From: KBS-96 sp049585195
GTDB taxonomy: Bacteria; Acidobacteriota; Terriglobia; Bryobacterales; Bryobacteraceae
Assembly: GCA_049585195.1 (NCBI GenBank)
Contig: JBAUZG010000199.1
Coordinates: forward strand, 26,984 to 90,983
Direction of reading: 5' to 3'
DNA: 64,000 nucleotides
The notes under the pieces: generated by a model
Database searches by the model: none
Told to the model about the DNA's origin: nothing
The model's input: the letters and a program-made list of their open reading frames with translations, nothing else
Shown here: positions 45,994-54,880 of the stretch, one piece after another
Position numbering within the stretch: position 1 is the stretch's first letter
Layout: each line of letters begins with the position of its first letter
Translations under genes and position numbers: made by a program

Positions 45994-48900
45994 ATGCCAA
46001 GGTTGCGTAGTTTCTGTCTGTTTGCCCTGTTTGCACTTCTGTCGAGCACGTTATTGCTCGCACAGCGCGACTTGGGCACCATTACCGGTACCGTCACAGA
46101 CCAGCAGGGCGCGGCGGTTCCAAACGCAAATATAACCATCGTTGAGGACGCTACAGGCTTGTCGTACCAGGTCCAGAGCAATGCCAACGGCGAATATATC
46201 CGTCCTCTTCTGAAACCCGGCACGTACACGATCACAGTGCAGGGGGCCGGCTTCCAGAAAGCAGAGCAAAAAGGCATCATCGTCACCGCTGGCGACCGCA
46301 TCGGCGTCAATATCGTCTTGCAGGTCGGCTCGGCAAGCCAGACCGTTGAAGTGACGGCGGCGGCGCCTTTGCTTCAGACCGAAACTACGACACAAGGCGC
46401 GGATTTGAACTCGTCGGAGATGTCGCAGTTGCCGCTCGGAGGCCAGCGCATTTTCACATTCCTGGCTCGTCTTTCGCCCGGCGTCTTGCCCGCTGAAAGC
46501 GGCGCGCGCGATGCGCTCGGTGGAGGGTTCTCGGCGAATGGCGTCCGTTCTACCGGCTCGAACAATTTTCTGCTGAACGGCGTCGACAACAACGTGAACG
46601 TCATCGACTTCATCAACCAGACTTCGTATGTGATCGGTCCGTCGGTTGAGGCGATCGGCGAGATGCGCATCATGACGAACGGCTATAACGCGGAGTATGG
46701 CCGCGCGGCCGGCGGCGTCATCGACATCAATATCAAATCCGGCACGAACGAGATTCACGGTGTCGGATTCGAAATTCTTCAGAACACCGACCTGGACGCC
46801 AATCGCTGGGAGAACAATCTGGCTGGCACGCCGCGCGATCCGTTCAAGCAAAATCAATTTGGCGGAGCGATGGGCGGTCCGCTGATTAAAGACAAGTTGT
46901 TTATGTTTGGTGATTACCAAGGGACCAGAATCAGGACCTCAGGCGGCACCATTCAGAACCTGGGCTATGGCGGTTTCTACACCATCCCAACGCCGGAGAT
47001 GATTCAAGGGAATTTCTCGAGCTTGCTTGGGAAGTCGGTCGGAAACGATCCGGCATCCGGCGTCAACGTCGTCCAGAACGAGCTTTTCGATCCGGCGAGC
47101 ACAGCTTGCGTGGGCGGCGGCTCCCTTGCCTCCTGCAGTAACTTCACGCGAACGCCGTTCCCCGGCAACATCATTCCCTCAAACCGACTGGACCCGGCCT
47201 CGATGAAGATTGCCAGCCTCTATCCAGCTCCCAACCAGCCGATCGTAAATGGGAATTATCCGGCGAACGATTACTACACGGCGACGCCCGGATCGCTCAA
47301 CCAGGACCAGGGCGACGGCCGCGTAGACTATCGATACAGTGACAACAGCAGCCTGTTTGGCAGCATAAGCTGGTCCGACACCTCAAAGGCCAGTACGCCT
47401 CCGTTCCAGGGCATTCTCGACGGCGGCAACTTTAACGGCAGCAGCGAAGTGGATCTCAGCCGGGCGGCGCAATTGGGCTACACACATGTCTGGAGTCCGG
47501 CCATCATTACGGAAAGCCGTATCGGTTTCAGCCGGCTTGTAACGGAGCGCACGCAGGCTAACTCTACGGTTGACGCGTTCGCGGAAGCCGGCATTGGCGG
47601 CTACAATCCAACTACTACGGCCTCCCTCAACGGCGGCCTTCCTCAGATGAGCTTCACCAACTACGCTCAAGTCGGCGCGAACGACTGGCTGCCCACAAAG
47701 GAATATAACAACGTCTGGGATTTCATTCAGAATGTCTCCGTCACCAAGGGCAACCACTCGATGAAATTCGGAGCCGAGTTCCGCCCCATCCAGTTCCCGT
47801 TCTTCCAGACGCCATATCCGCATGGCGAAATGAACTTCGCTCGTACGGAGACAGCATTCCCGTCGAATGCCAAAGACTCCGGCGGTCTAAACGGCAACTT
47901 CGCTGCTGACACGGGCGATGCGATTGCGTCGTTCTTGCTCGGATCGATCGACAACGGCCAGGTTTCAACGAATAACTTTATCTCGTCTATCAAGCAGGCC
48001 TGGGCCTTCTATGGGCAAGACGACTGGAAACTAACGCCGAAACTCACGCTAAATCTCGGTGTTCGTTACGAATTGTTCTCGCCGATCGGTGAGGCGTTCG
48101 GACGCCAATCCAATTTCGATTACAATACGCTGACGCTGCAAATTCCGAGCGGCAGGAATCAGAACGAGGCTCTGCCGCCGAATTTCAATACTCCTTACAC
48201 CGACCCGACGACCGGAATCACATTCCCGGCCCTGTTCCCGAACGTGACTGTGTCGCGCGGCAAGGTGGGCAAATACCTGATTCCGTGGGATAAGGGAGAT
48301 GTCGGACCACGCATCGGCTTCGCCTACAACATTCGTGAGAAGACTGTGATCCGCGCGGCGTACGGCATCTTCTATAGCGGTGAAGAGAACCAGGGCGGCA
48401 ATCCTAATCGCGGTGAATCGGCGCCGTTTAACACATCGCCGCAGTTGGATCGGACCTCGGGCATAAGCTCCTTCCTGCCCGATCCGTTCTTTGCCAACGG
48501 AGGCGCAACAGGCGGCGTTACGATCGGCTACCCAACAAATGTCTTCACAACGCTACCCGTCAGTTCGTTACAGTTCCGTGAAGTCGCAAACAACTTCGAC
48601 AATGGAATGGTGCAAAAGTGGAATTTCGCCGTCCAACAGGAACTCGCTGGCCAAATGGCACTCGAAGTAGGCTACCAGGGTAACCATTCCTCGCACGGGC
48701 TTCTGCAGCCGGATTTCAACACCTGTCCGAATTTCGGCACGCTCAACTCGAGCATCAATTGCAACAGCCTCCGCCCCTATCCGGATATCGGCTCGATTTC
48801 GGGGACGGCGTCTTTTGGCTTTGGTAATTACAATGCCCTGGTGGCGCAGTTGAACAAACGGTTCAGCAAGGGGTTACAGTTCACGACGGCCTATACTTAC

Positions 48901-49560
48901 GGGCACGCGCTCGCGAATACGGGAACGACGTTGAGTGGAGCGCAGGGTCTTCAAACGAGAGACCCGAAAAACTACGCCACATCGTATGCCAATGCTTCAT
49001 GGGACATCGCTCACAACTTTACTTCGGGTGTCACCTACGAGCTTCCTTTCGGCCGCGGCAAGCAATATGGCGCGAACATGAACAAGTTTGTCGATGCCGT
49101 TGCCGGCGGATGGCAGGCCAATACCATCCTCACGTTCCATACGGGACAGCCCATTGGAGTGACTTCTAATGGCTGTTCCGGTGTCTGGAGCTATTGTTCG
49201 CCGGTCTTGTTGCCTGGTTTCAGCTCCAATCAGGCGCCGCCCGGCGGCCGCACTCCAAGCGAATGGTTCAACACCGCGGCGTTCGCTACGCCCAGCTCGC
49301 TGGGTCTGTTCCAGGGCAATCTGGGGAACGTGACCAACTACGCTCCTCCGACCCGCAACGTCGATTTCTCACTCTTCAAGGATTTCGCTATCACAGAGCG
49401 GTGGAAAGTGGAATTCCGTGCGGAAACCTTCAACATCGCCAACACAACGCAGTTTAGCCCTCCCGACAGCAATGTCGGCGACGCGAACTTCGGCAAAATC
49501 ACCAGCACAGCGGTCGGCAGCGAGCGCCACATCCAGTTCTCGCTGCGCTTGCAGTTCTAG
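45994..49560 (+). CDS. TonB-dependent receptor, Oar/CarboxypepD_reg type (second copy)
   Basis: 1188 aa from the ATG at 45994. AGGGGAG ends seven bases upstream, and a competing ATG at 45988 sits inside that site. Signal peptide SFCLFALFALLSSTLLLA, carboxypeptidase-regulatory-like domain (GTITGTVTDQQGAAVPNANI ... GTYTITVQGAGFQKAE), plug with SANGVRSTGSNNFLLNGVD and YNAEYGRAAGGVIDI, then the barrel to a C-terminal LRLQF. The plug motifs (NG-x-R and YGR-x-(A/S)GG) are typical of the acidobacterial receptors. It differs clearly from the first copy, so they are old paralogues rather than a recent duplication. Ligand unknown. Confidence 0.93.
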   Translation: MPRLRSFCLFALFALLSSTLLLAQRDLGTITGTVTDQQGAAVPNANITIVEDATGLSYQVQSNANGEYIRPLLKPGTYTITVQGAGFQKAEQKGIIVTAGDRIGVNIVLQVGSASQTVEVTAAAPLLQTETTTQGADLNSSEMSQLPLGGQRIFTFLARLSPGVLPAESGARDALGGGFSANGVRSTGSNNFLLNGVDNNVNVIDFINQTSYVIGPSVEAIGEMRIMTNGYNAEYGRAAGGVIDINIKSGTNEIHGVGFEILQNTDLDANRWENNLAGTPRDPFKQNQFGGAMGGPLIKDKLFMFGDYQGTRIRTSGGTIQNLGYGGFYTIPTPEMIQGNFSSLLGKSVGNDPASGVNVVQNELFDPASTACVGGGSLASCSNFTRTPFPGNIIPSNRLDPASMKIASLYPAPNQPIVNGNYPANDYYTATPGSLNQDQGDGRVDYRYSDNSSLFGSISWSDTSKASTPPFQGILDGGNFNGSSEVDLSRAAQLGYTHVWSPAIITESRIGFSRLVTERTQANSTVDAFAEAGIGGYNPTTTASLNGGLPQMSFTNYAQVGANDWLPTKEYNNVWDFIQNVSVTKGNHSMKFGAEFRPIQFPFFQTPYPHGEMNFARTETAFPSNAKDSGGLNGNFAADTGDAIASFLLGSIDNGQVSTNNFISSIKQAWAFYGQDDWKLTPKLTLNLGVRYELFSPIGEAFGRQSNFDYNTLTLQIPSGRNQNEALPPNFNTPYTDPTTGITFPALFPNVTVSRGKVGKYLIPWDKGDVGPRIGFAYNIREKTVIRAAYGIFYSGEENQGGNPNRGESAPFNTSPQLDRTSGISSFLPDPFFANGGATGGVTIGYPTNVFTTLPVSSLQFREVANNFDNGMVQKWNFAVQQELAGQMALEVGYQGNHSSHGLLQPDFNTCPNFGTLNSSINCNSLRPYPDIGSISGTASFGFGNYNALVAQLNKRFSKGLQFTTAYTYGHALANTGTTLSGAQGLQTRDPKNYATSYANASWDIAHNFTSGVTYELPFGRGKQYGANMNKFVDAVAGGWQANTILTFHTGQPIGVTSNGCSGVWSYCSPVLLPGFSSNQAPPGGRTPSEWFNTAAFATPSSLGLFQGNLGNVTNYAPPTRNVDFSLFKDFAITERWKVEFRAETFNIANTTQFSPPDSNVGDANFGKITSTAVGSERHIQFSLRLQF

Positions 49561-49562
49561 CA

Positions 49563-49602
49563 GGAGGGTGGGCTTCAGCCCGCGCGGGGCTTAAGCCCCG
49601 CT
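49563..49602. repeat. Left REP element of the RAYT unit
   Basis: Forty bases containing the palindromes GGGCTTCAGCCC and GGGGCTTAAGCCCC, inverse of 50196-50235 with one mismatch. The RAYT stop codon (49575-49577) lies inside it, so the last residues of the protein are read from the REP. Confidence 0.92.
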
Positions 49603-50186
49603 TCCCCTTTCCTCACGTAGGCGCTAGACCACGGGAAATCTTCGGGCCGCGCAAGCAGAGCGGCCCTTACCGGGTTCCATTCGATGTAATGCCGAATCCG
49701 GCCGAACTCAATATCACTTCGCACGAGCCGGTCGAAGTATTCTTGCTGCCAGAATGGTTCGCCGGTTCGACCCAGCAGTTTGTTGGCGTGGCAGGCTGTC
49801 GGCCCTTTCACCTGACGAATCAGATCGGAGAGTGCCACGTGCGGCGTCCAGAGCACGTGCACGTGATTGGGCATGACCACGTAAGCGTGTAGGCAACAGA
49901 GGCCGCCCTCAGCTACATCTTGCAGCCGATCTATCACCAACGTTGCGATTTCCGGTTGCCGCAAGTAGACTGGGCCGCCTCGAGCCGTGTCCAGGAGCCG
50001 ATCCCATGCGGCGAAAGCTTCTCCGGAAGTAAGGTGTTCGGGAAGGAAGATGCGCTCCCGTGGCAGGCTTCCCGACAGGCGCCATGTGACAAACGACGGT
50101 ATGCCTAGGACGTCCAGATGGGGCAACCGGCGGCGATAGCGATTCACTCGTTCTTTATCGTGTCCTGAGATTACTGGGGCTCTCAC
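49575..50186 (-). CDS. REP-associated tyrosine transposase (RAYT, Y1/HUH type)
   Basis: 203 aa. The HUH metal motif is in VVMPNHVHVLW (His108 and His110), and the single catalytic tyrosine is Tyr150 in WQQEYFDRLVR. HYIEWNPVRAAL and FPWSSA near the end are typical of the group. RAYTs are single-strand endonucleases related to IS200/IS605 TnpA that recognise REP palindromes and are thought to spread them. Length is normal and no frame damage is present, so the enzyme may be active. The gene sits between the second TonB receptor (14 bp) and a TPR gene. Confidence 0.93.
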   Translation of the reverse strand: MRAPVISGHDKERVNRYRRRLPHLDVLGIPSFVTWRLSGSLPRERIFLPEHLTSGEAFAAWDRLLDTARGGPVYLRQPEIATLVIDRLQDVAEGGLCCLHAYVVMPNHVHVLWTPHVALSDLIRQVKGPTACHANKLLGRTGEPFWQQEYFDRLVRSDIEFGRIRHYIEWNPVRAALLARPEDFPWSSAYVRKGEAGLKPRAG

Positions 50187-50195
50187 CGAGAAATC

Positions 50196-50235
50196 AGCGG
50201 GGCTTAAGCCCCGCGCGGGCTAAAGCCCACCCTCC
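50196..50235. repeat. Right REP element of the RAYT unit
   Basis: Forty bases with palindromes GGGGCTTAAGCCCC and GGGCTAAAGCCC, inverse of 49563-49602 except for one base. It lies ten bases upstream of the RAYT start and 26 bases upstream of the following TPR gene. Confidence 0.92.
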
Positions 50236-50261
50236 CACGTCGGTTTTTGGCATGCTTGTAG

Positions 50262-51368
50262 TTGCTCCGTCTGGCTCTCTTAATTCTGCTTGCTGTTGAT
50301 CCGGCGCAGGTAACTAATCTTCTTCGAAGCGGTTTGCTTGACTTGGAACACGGCCAACTTGCGCAGGCTCGCTCGGAGCTTGAGCAAGCTTCGAAACTCG
50401 ACCCTTCAAACGCGCTCGTCTGGACTTCTCTCGTTAGAGCGTATTCCCGATTAAACCAGCCTGCGCTGGCGCAGGCGGCGGCGGCGAAAGCAGAACAAAC
50501 CGGCGCGGGCAATCCGGTAGTCGCTCATGCTTTAGCGATCTATTATTCTGGCGGCGGGCAGTTTGCGCATGCCGCCGCGCTTGAAGCCGAGTATGCGCAA
50601 AGCCCGTCGGCCGACTCCGGCGCGGCTGAACGCGTGGCCGATCTGTATCTGGATGCGGGTGACGCGCACGCGGCTCTGCCATTTGCACAAAAAGCCTGGT
50701 CGGCAGCTAAGAACGACCCGCAAACTGCATTCGACTATGCGCAGGCGCTGCTCAAGACTCAGGATTTTACGCGAGCGGCAGAGGTTCTCGAGAACGCAGT
50801 CGAATCGAATCCGAACAATGCCCAACTGACGCTTGCCTTAGGCGTAGCGCGGTACGGGCAGCGAAGATTTCCCGATGCCATCACTGCGTTTCTAAAAACC
50901 ATCGCGATCGACCCGCGCATTCCGCAGCCATATGTTTTTCTGGGCCGCATGCTCGATCAGGCAGGCGCTACAATGCCTGCTATTGTTGCCGATTATCGCC
51001 GGTGGATGACGATGGAACCGAAGGGAGCCGAGCCGCCCCTGCTGCTTGCCGAAGCCTTGGTTGCATCGAACAGCGCGAGTGACGAGGCCGAACCGCTCTT
51101 ACGCCGATCCATTGGTCTCGACCCGCGTAACTGGGAAGCCCATTATCAACTGGGTCTTTTGCTGTCGAATAAACATGCATACAGAGAGGCCGCCGCGGAG
51201 TTGGAAGCGAGCACTAAACTGAACCCGAACGAGCCGATGCCGCATTACCATTTAGCGCGGGTGTACGACCGCCTGGGCGAAAGCGATCGCGCAAACGCCG
51301 AGCGAGAGATACACAAGCGCCTGATGGCTGCCGCGACCCATGCCGCGGCGGCGCCGCCGAATCAATAG
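50262..51368 (+). CDS. Exported TPR protein
   Basis: 368 aa from a TTG at 50262, the first possible start after an in-frame TAG at 50259. The N-terminus MLRLALLILLAVDPAQV is signal-like. TPR units are regular throughout (QARSELEQASKLDPSNALVW, AAEVLENAVESNPNNAQLTL, AITAFLKTIAIDPRIPQPYV, AAAELEASTKLNPNEPMPHY). The N-terminal end is right against the REP repeat, so its original promoter and start region may have been displaced by the RAYT unit. Function unknown. Confidence 0.8.
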   Translation: MLRLALLILLAVDPAQVTNLLRSGLLDLEHGQLAQARSELEQASKLDPSNALVWTSLVRAYSRLNQPALAQAAAAKAEQTGAGNPVVAHALAIYYSGGGQFAHAAALEAEYAQSPSADSGAAERVADLYLDAGDAHAALPFAQKAWSAAKNDPQTAFDYAQALLKTQDFTRAAEVLENAVESNPNNAQLTLALGVARYGQRRFPDAITAFLKTIAIDPRIPQPYVFLGRMLDQAGATMPAIVADYRRWMTMEPKGAEPPLLLAEALVASNSASDEAEPLLRRSIGLDPRNWEAHYQLGLLLSNKHAYREAAAELEASTKLNPNEPMPHYHLARVYDRLGESDRANAEREIHKRLMAAATHAAAAPPNQ

Positions 51369-51438
51369 CCACTACCCACGAAAATTCTGCGAAGAATCGC
51401 GATTTTGGGCCACTAATGATTGAACTGGTAAAAATCTC

Positions 51439-53217
51439 TTGTTCCACGTGTTTTTTCATGGGGTCTATGAGCGTGTCCTCGGATTCCTGGCGCTGGCGCT
51501 GGTTGTAAACGGCATCGACGACCTCGTGCCGGCCCTCATCTGTCTGTGGAACTGGTTTCGCCCAGGCAACCTGGATGACGCTGCGCTCGACCGAAAGACA
51601 CAGCGGCGCCTCGCGATTTTTGTGCCCTGCTGGCGCGAAGCGGAAGTGATCGGCCAGATGGTGCGCCACAATGTTGCAGCCATCAAGTATCAGAAATACG
51701 ATTTCTTCCTCGGCGTTTATCCCAACGACGAGGCAACCATCGAGGTAACGAAGGCGCTAGCGGCGCAGATCAAGAATGTGCATGTCGCCCTCTGCCCTAA
51801 CAACGGGCCGACCTCGAAGGCCGATTGCCTGAATGCCATCTATCAGCGGATGGTAGACCATGAAACGCAGAGAAACATTCATTTCGACACCGTTGTGATT
51901 CACGACGCCGAGGATCTGATCCATCCAGAGGCTTTCGATCTGATCAATCGAGAGCGTGTCCAGTACGACATGGTGCAAGTGCCGGTGTTGCCGCTTCCCA
52001 CGCCGCCGGCCGAGTTCACTCACGGCGTTTATTGCGACGATTTTGCCGAGTACCAGGCCATCGACATGCGCGCCCGGCAAATCAGCGGTTCTTTCATCCC
52101 CTCAAACGGCGTGGGCACCGGTTACTCGCGTAAAATTCTGGACCGGATGGCGAGTCTCAACCGCGGTATTGTGTTCGAGCCGAGCAGCCTGACGGAGGAC
52201 TACGACAGCGGCATACGAATCTTTGAGCTTGGCTTTTCGCAGAAATTTTGTTCGCTAAGAAAAACCGGCGGAGACTACCTGGCCACACGCGAATATTTTC
52301 CACGCCGGTTTCACGCCGCAGTACGGCAGCGCACTCGGTGGCTGATGGGGAATGCGCTGCAAAGCTGGGAGCGGCATGGCTGGCGCGGGTCGTTTGCCGT
52401 CAGGTATTGGCTGTGGCGCGATCGCAAGGGTCTGATGGCGAATCCTATTGGGCTTGCGACAAACATTCTCTTCATCGCCGGAATGGTGACATGGTGCTGG
52501 AGCAACGTTACGCGGCAGCCCTGGCTACTCGAGATCGAGACTCCTTGGGTTTTAAAGCTCTGCGCGGCGACGCTCGGCCTGCAATGTTTCCGTCTGACCG
52601 TGCGCATGGAATGCGTGCGGCGCATCTTTGGGCTTCCAATCGCGCTGCTTGTACCCGTTCGGTCGTTTCACGCGAATTTAATCAATGCGCTATCGACCTG
52701 GCAGGCGATTGAGCGGTATGTGAAAGCGAGGATGCATGGCCGGTCGCTGACATGGCTAAAAACGGAGCACGTCTATCTGAATCAGGAGTCGCGAGCTGCG
52801 CGGCATCGGTCTATCGAAGAGGTGCTGGTGGGCGCGGGAACGATGAGTCAGGCAAAGCTCGAATCGTTACAGAAGCGTTTAGGTCAGCAGGCTGAACTGT
52901 CCGATTATCTGGTCCACTCCGGCGAACTCTCGGAAGAGGAGCTCTCAGAAACATTGGGACTTAAATACGGAGTGCCGTCGATTTATCTGGACCCCCGGGA
53001 CATCAAGCCTGGAGTGGCGCGGATTTTGCCGGCCGAAACGCAGGCAGAGGCCCGGGTGATTCCATTTCGCATCGAACGTGGCCGGCTTCTGATCGCCGGA
53101 CCGCAGCCCCTCGAGTCCGCCATTCTTCAATCGCTTCGGCGCTTCACGAAGCTCGAAATCGAGTTTCATCTCGTGACGTGGCGGAATTTTGAAGAGCTAC
53201 GCCGCGTGATTGTGTAA
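51439..53217 (+). CDS. NfrB-like membrane glycosyltransferase (GT2) with C-terminal MshEN/GspE-N domain
   Basis: 592 aa from TTG 51439 (GTG 51448 also possible). One N-terminal membrane helix, then a GT2 domain: IFVPCWREAEVIGQM, FLGVYPNDEAT, VVIHDAEDLIHPEAF (the DxD-like region), SLTEDYDSGIRI with the catalytic acidic residue, and the QRTRW motif of processive-type enzymes. Two or more helices follow. The last 150 residues (EEVLVGAGTMSQAKLESLQ ... SGELSEEELSETLGLKYG) are an MshEN/GspE-N module, which in other proteins binds cyclic di-GMP. The combination matches NfrB, the phage N4 adsorption protein. An NfrA partner is not in this window. Confidence 0.88.
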   Translation: MFHVFFHGVYERVLGFLALALVVNGIDDLVPALICLWNWFRPGNLDDAALDRKTQRRLAIFVPCWREAEVIGQMVRHNVAAIKYQKYDFFLGVYPNDEATIEVTKALAAQIKNVHVALCPNNGPTSKADCLNAIYQRMVDHETQRNIHFDTVVIHDAEDLIHPEAFDLINRERVQYDMVQVPVLPLPTPPAEFTHGVYCDDFAEYQAIDMRARQISGSFIPSNGVGTGYSRKILDRMASLNRGIVFEPSSLTEDYDSGIRIFELGFSQKFCSLRKTGGDYLATREYFPRRFHAAVRQRTRWLMGNALQSWERHGWRGSFAVRYWLWRDRKGLMANPIGLATNILFIAGMVTWCWSNVTRQPWLLEIETPWVLKLCAATLGLQCFRLTVRMECVRRIFGLPIALLVPVRSFHANLINALSTWQAIERYVKARMHGRSLTWLKTEHVYLNQESRAARHRSIEEVLVGAGTMSQAKLESLQKRLGQQAELSDYLVHSGELSEEELSETLGLKYGVPSIYLDPRDIKPGVARILPAETQAEARVIPFRIERGRLLIAGPQPLESAILQSLRRFTKLEIEFHLVTWRNFEELRRVIV

Positions 53218-53222
53218 CGAAT

Positions 53223-54560
53223 TTAAGATATAGCCGCGGCCTGGAAAGCGGCAATCAGATCTTCTTCTTCGCGCGGATCGACGGTCCGGAGATCGGCAAC
53301 GACGTGATCGCGTTCGATGCGCGCGATAACCGGCACGGGCGCTCGGCGCAATTTGCGCTCGAGAGCGTCCGGGTCGGAGGTTGCGATTTCAATCAGCCAG
53401 GTTGGCAAGCTCTGGTCGGGCGTCGAACCGCCGCCGATGGCCGACTCACCCTCTCGAACCGTCGTATGTAGCGGCCCTAATCGCGCGGCGACACGCTCGG
53501 CCCGGAAGCGGATCTCGTCAGCCGATCGGAAGATCATTCTCAGTGTGGGAATAGCGTTCCAATCTTCCCCGAGCAGCCTGAGCAACGTCGCCGAAAGCGC
53601 TTCGATGGCAAGTTTGTCGCATCGCATCGCCCGGTACATTGGATTACGCCGGACGCGCTGGACCAATTCCGCATCTCCGGCGATGATGCCCGACTGCGGC
53701 CCGCCAAGCAGCTTGTCGCAACTGAAGGAAACGATATTGATACCGGCGTCGAAGCTTTCCGATACCAGCGGCTCTTGAATTTCGTGATCGCGGAGGTCTA
53801 CCAGGCATCCGCTCCCGAGATCCTCATAGACAGGGATGCCTGTTTCGCGGCCGAGAGCAGTCAGCTCAGCCGGAGACGGCCTTGCTGTGAAGCCAACCTG
53901 GCGGAAGTTGGACGGATGAACTCGAAGAATGAGCCGAGTGCGTTCGCTAATGGCCTTTCGATAATCGTCTACGTGGGTTCGATTTGTAGTGCCAACCTCA
54001 CGCAAAATAGCCCCCGTTTGCCACATGATTTCGGGAATGCGGAAACCGTCGCCAATTTCAATCAGTTCGCCGCGCGAAACGATGACTTCGTTTCCCGCCG
54101 CCAGTTCGCGCAGCACAAGGTAGACGGCAGCGGCATTGTTATTTACTACTATGGCCGGGCGCCCGATCAGACGTTCGATCAGCGGGCAGGTGTGCATGTC
54201 GCGCTTGCCACGTTTTCCGGCCCTTAGGTCATACTCGAGATTGCAGTAGCCTGCGATGGGACGTAGCTCGTCAAGAGGCGCGCGGCCCAGATTTGTATGC
54301 AGTACGACTCCGGTGGCGTTAATCACGCGCCGCAGAGAAGGAGTTAAGAGCCGTCGCAGCCGGCTCTCAACCAGCGCCGGAATCGACGCTACATCGTAGG
54401 GTAATTGATTCAAGAGGGCATTACGCCTTTCGGCTAAGACACTGCGGACCTCGGTGGCCAACAAGGCGTGAGGCAGGTCTCTGAGATGCGTCAACTGACG
54501 CAAAACCTCGTCAACGGATGGCAAAGATCGCAGCTCGCTCGACTCGCTTACAGACGCCAC
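53223..54560 (-). CDS. selA: L-seryl-tRNA(Sec) selenium transferase
   Basis: 445 aa, normal length. SelA converts Ser-tRNA(Sec) to Sec-tRNA(Sec) with selenophosphate and PLP. Visible are the N-terminal domain (LPSVDEVLRQL), VINATGVVLHTNLGRAPL, the NNNAAAVYLVL stretch, and the PLP lysine Lys283 in SFSCDKLLGGPQSG, all diagnostic. Its presence means the organism makes selenocysteine, so in-frame TGA codons elsewhere, notably at 62351-62353, must be read with this in mind. selB and selC are not in the window. It is convergent with the NfrB-like gene (5 bp apart). Confidence 0.96.
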   Translation of the reverse strand: MASVSESSELRSLPSVDEVLRQLTHLRDLPHALLATEVRSVLAERRNALLNQLPYDVASIPALVESRLRRLLTPSLRRVINATGVVLHTNLGRAPLDELRPIAGYCNLEYDLRAGKRGKRDMHTCPLIERLIGRPAIVVNNNAAAVYLVLRELAAGNEVIVSRGELIEIGDGFRIPEIMWQTGAILREVGTTNRTHVDDYRKAISERTRLILRVHPSNFRQVGFTARPSPAELTALGRETGIPVYEDLGSGCLVDLRDHEIQEPLVSESFDAGINIVSFSCDKLLGGPQSGIIAGDAELVQRVRRNPMYRAMRCDKLAIEALSATLLRLLGEDWNAIPTLRMIFRSADEIRFRAERVAARLGPLHTTVREGESAIGGGSTPDQSLPTWLIEIATSDPDALERKLRRAPVPVIARIERDHVVADLRTVDPREEEDLIAAFQAAAIS

Positions 54561-54880
54561 TCTTTCAACTTACAGCGTGTAGTGGGGCATTGGGAGAGGC
54601 TTTTGCCCGCTGAAGTACTACGCTGGGAAATTTGGCGGCCGAGTCAGGGGCTATCCGTGATCGTTAAAACAGTGTGAACGCCTGATAAACTGAGGCTTGG
54701 TTACGCGCTAATTAGCCGACGCTGAAAAAACGCTTAGAAGAACCGCTTGCTAGCGCGCGCGGCCCGGTAAACGCCGCAGAGTTGAGGGGCGCGTTTCCGA
54801 GCCGCGACCGTGAGGGAGCGGTTACAAAGCGTTTCGAGCGTTGTGTTCGAATGCGCGGCTGTACGGAGTTTTCACCCTAC
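54561..54880. other. Intergenic region upstream of EF-P
   Basis: Between divergent selA and efp. It holds the inverted copy of the REP-like repeat (54788-54822) and GGTAAACGCC near 54767, a weak match to the GTAAACGCTGCGCCGT repeat. No gene. Confidence 0.5.
54788..54822. repeat. REP-like dispersed repeat, copy 3 (inverted)
   Basis: On the minus strand this reads ACCGCTCCCTCACGGTCGCG followed by GCTCGGAAACGCGC, the same core as copies at 22770 and 29054. Translated forward it gives the PSRDREGA peptide that often appears as a spurious N-terminal extension, here of EF-P. Confidence 0.65.

Larger units (their letters stand above)
49563..50235. mobile_element. RAYT transposase gene framed by a REP inverted repeat
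   Basis: A 673-bp unit consisting of the minus-strand RAYT gene and one 40-bp repeat at each edge in inverted orientation, with a single mismatch. Each repeat holds two palindromes (GGGCTTCAGCCC or GGGCTAAAGCCC, and GGGGCTTAAGCCCC) that would fold as REP hairpins. The layout REP - RAYT - inverted REP is that of a REP-associated transposon. Confidence 0.9.

Noticed and set aside
49563..50235. CRISPR-like array at the repeated palindromes
   Set aside because: There are only two copies, in inverted orientation, and they frame a RAYT gene. No array of spaced direct repeats is seen anywhere in the window.
54782..54880. N-terminal extension of EF-P to 54782
   Set aside because: The extra residues are translated from a REP-like repeat (PSRDREGA). 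EF-P homologues begin near MIAATQIRPG, and a start at 54881 gives the normal 185 aa.
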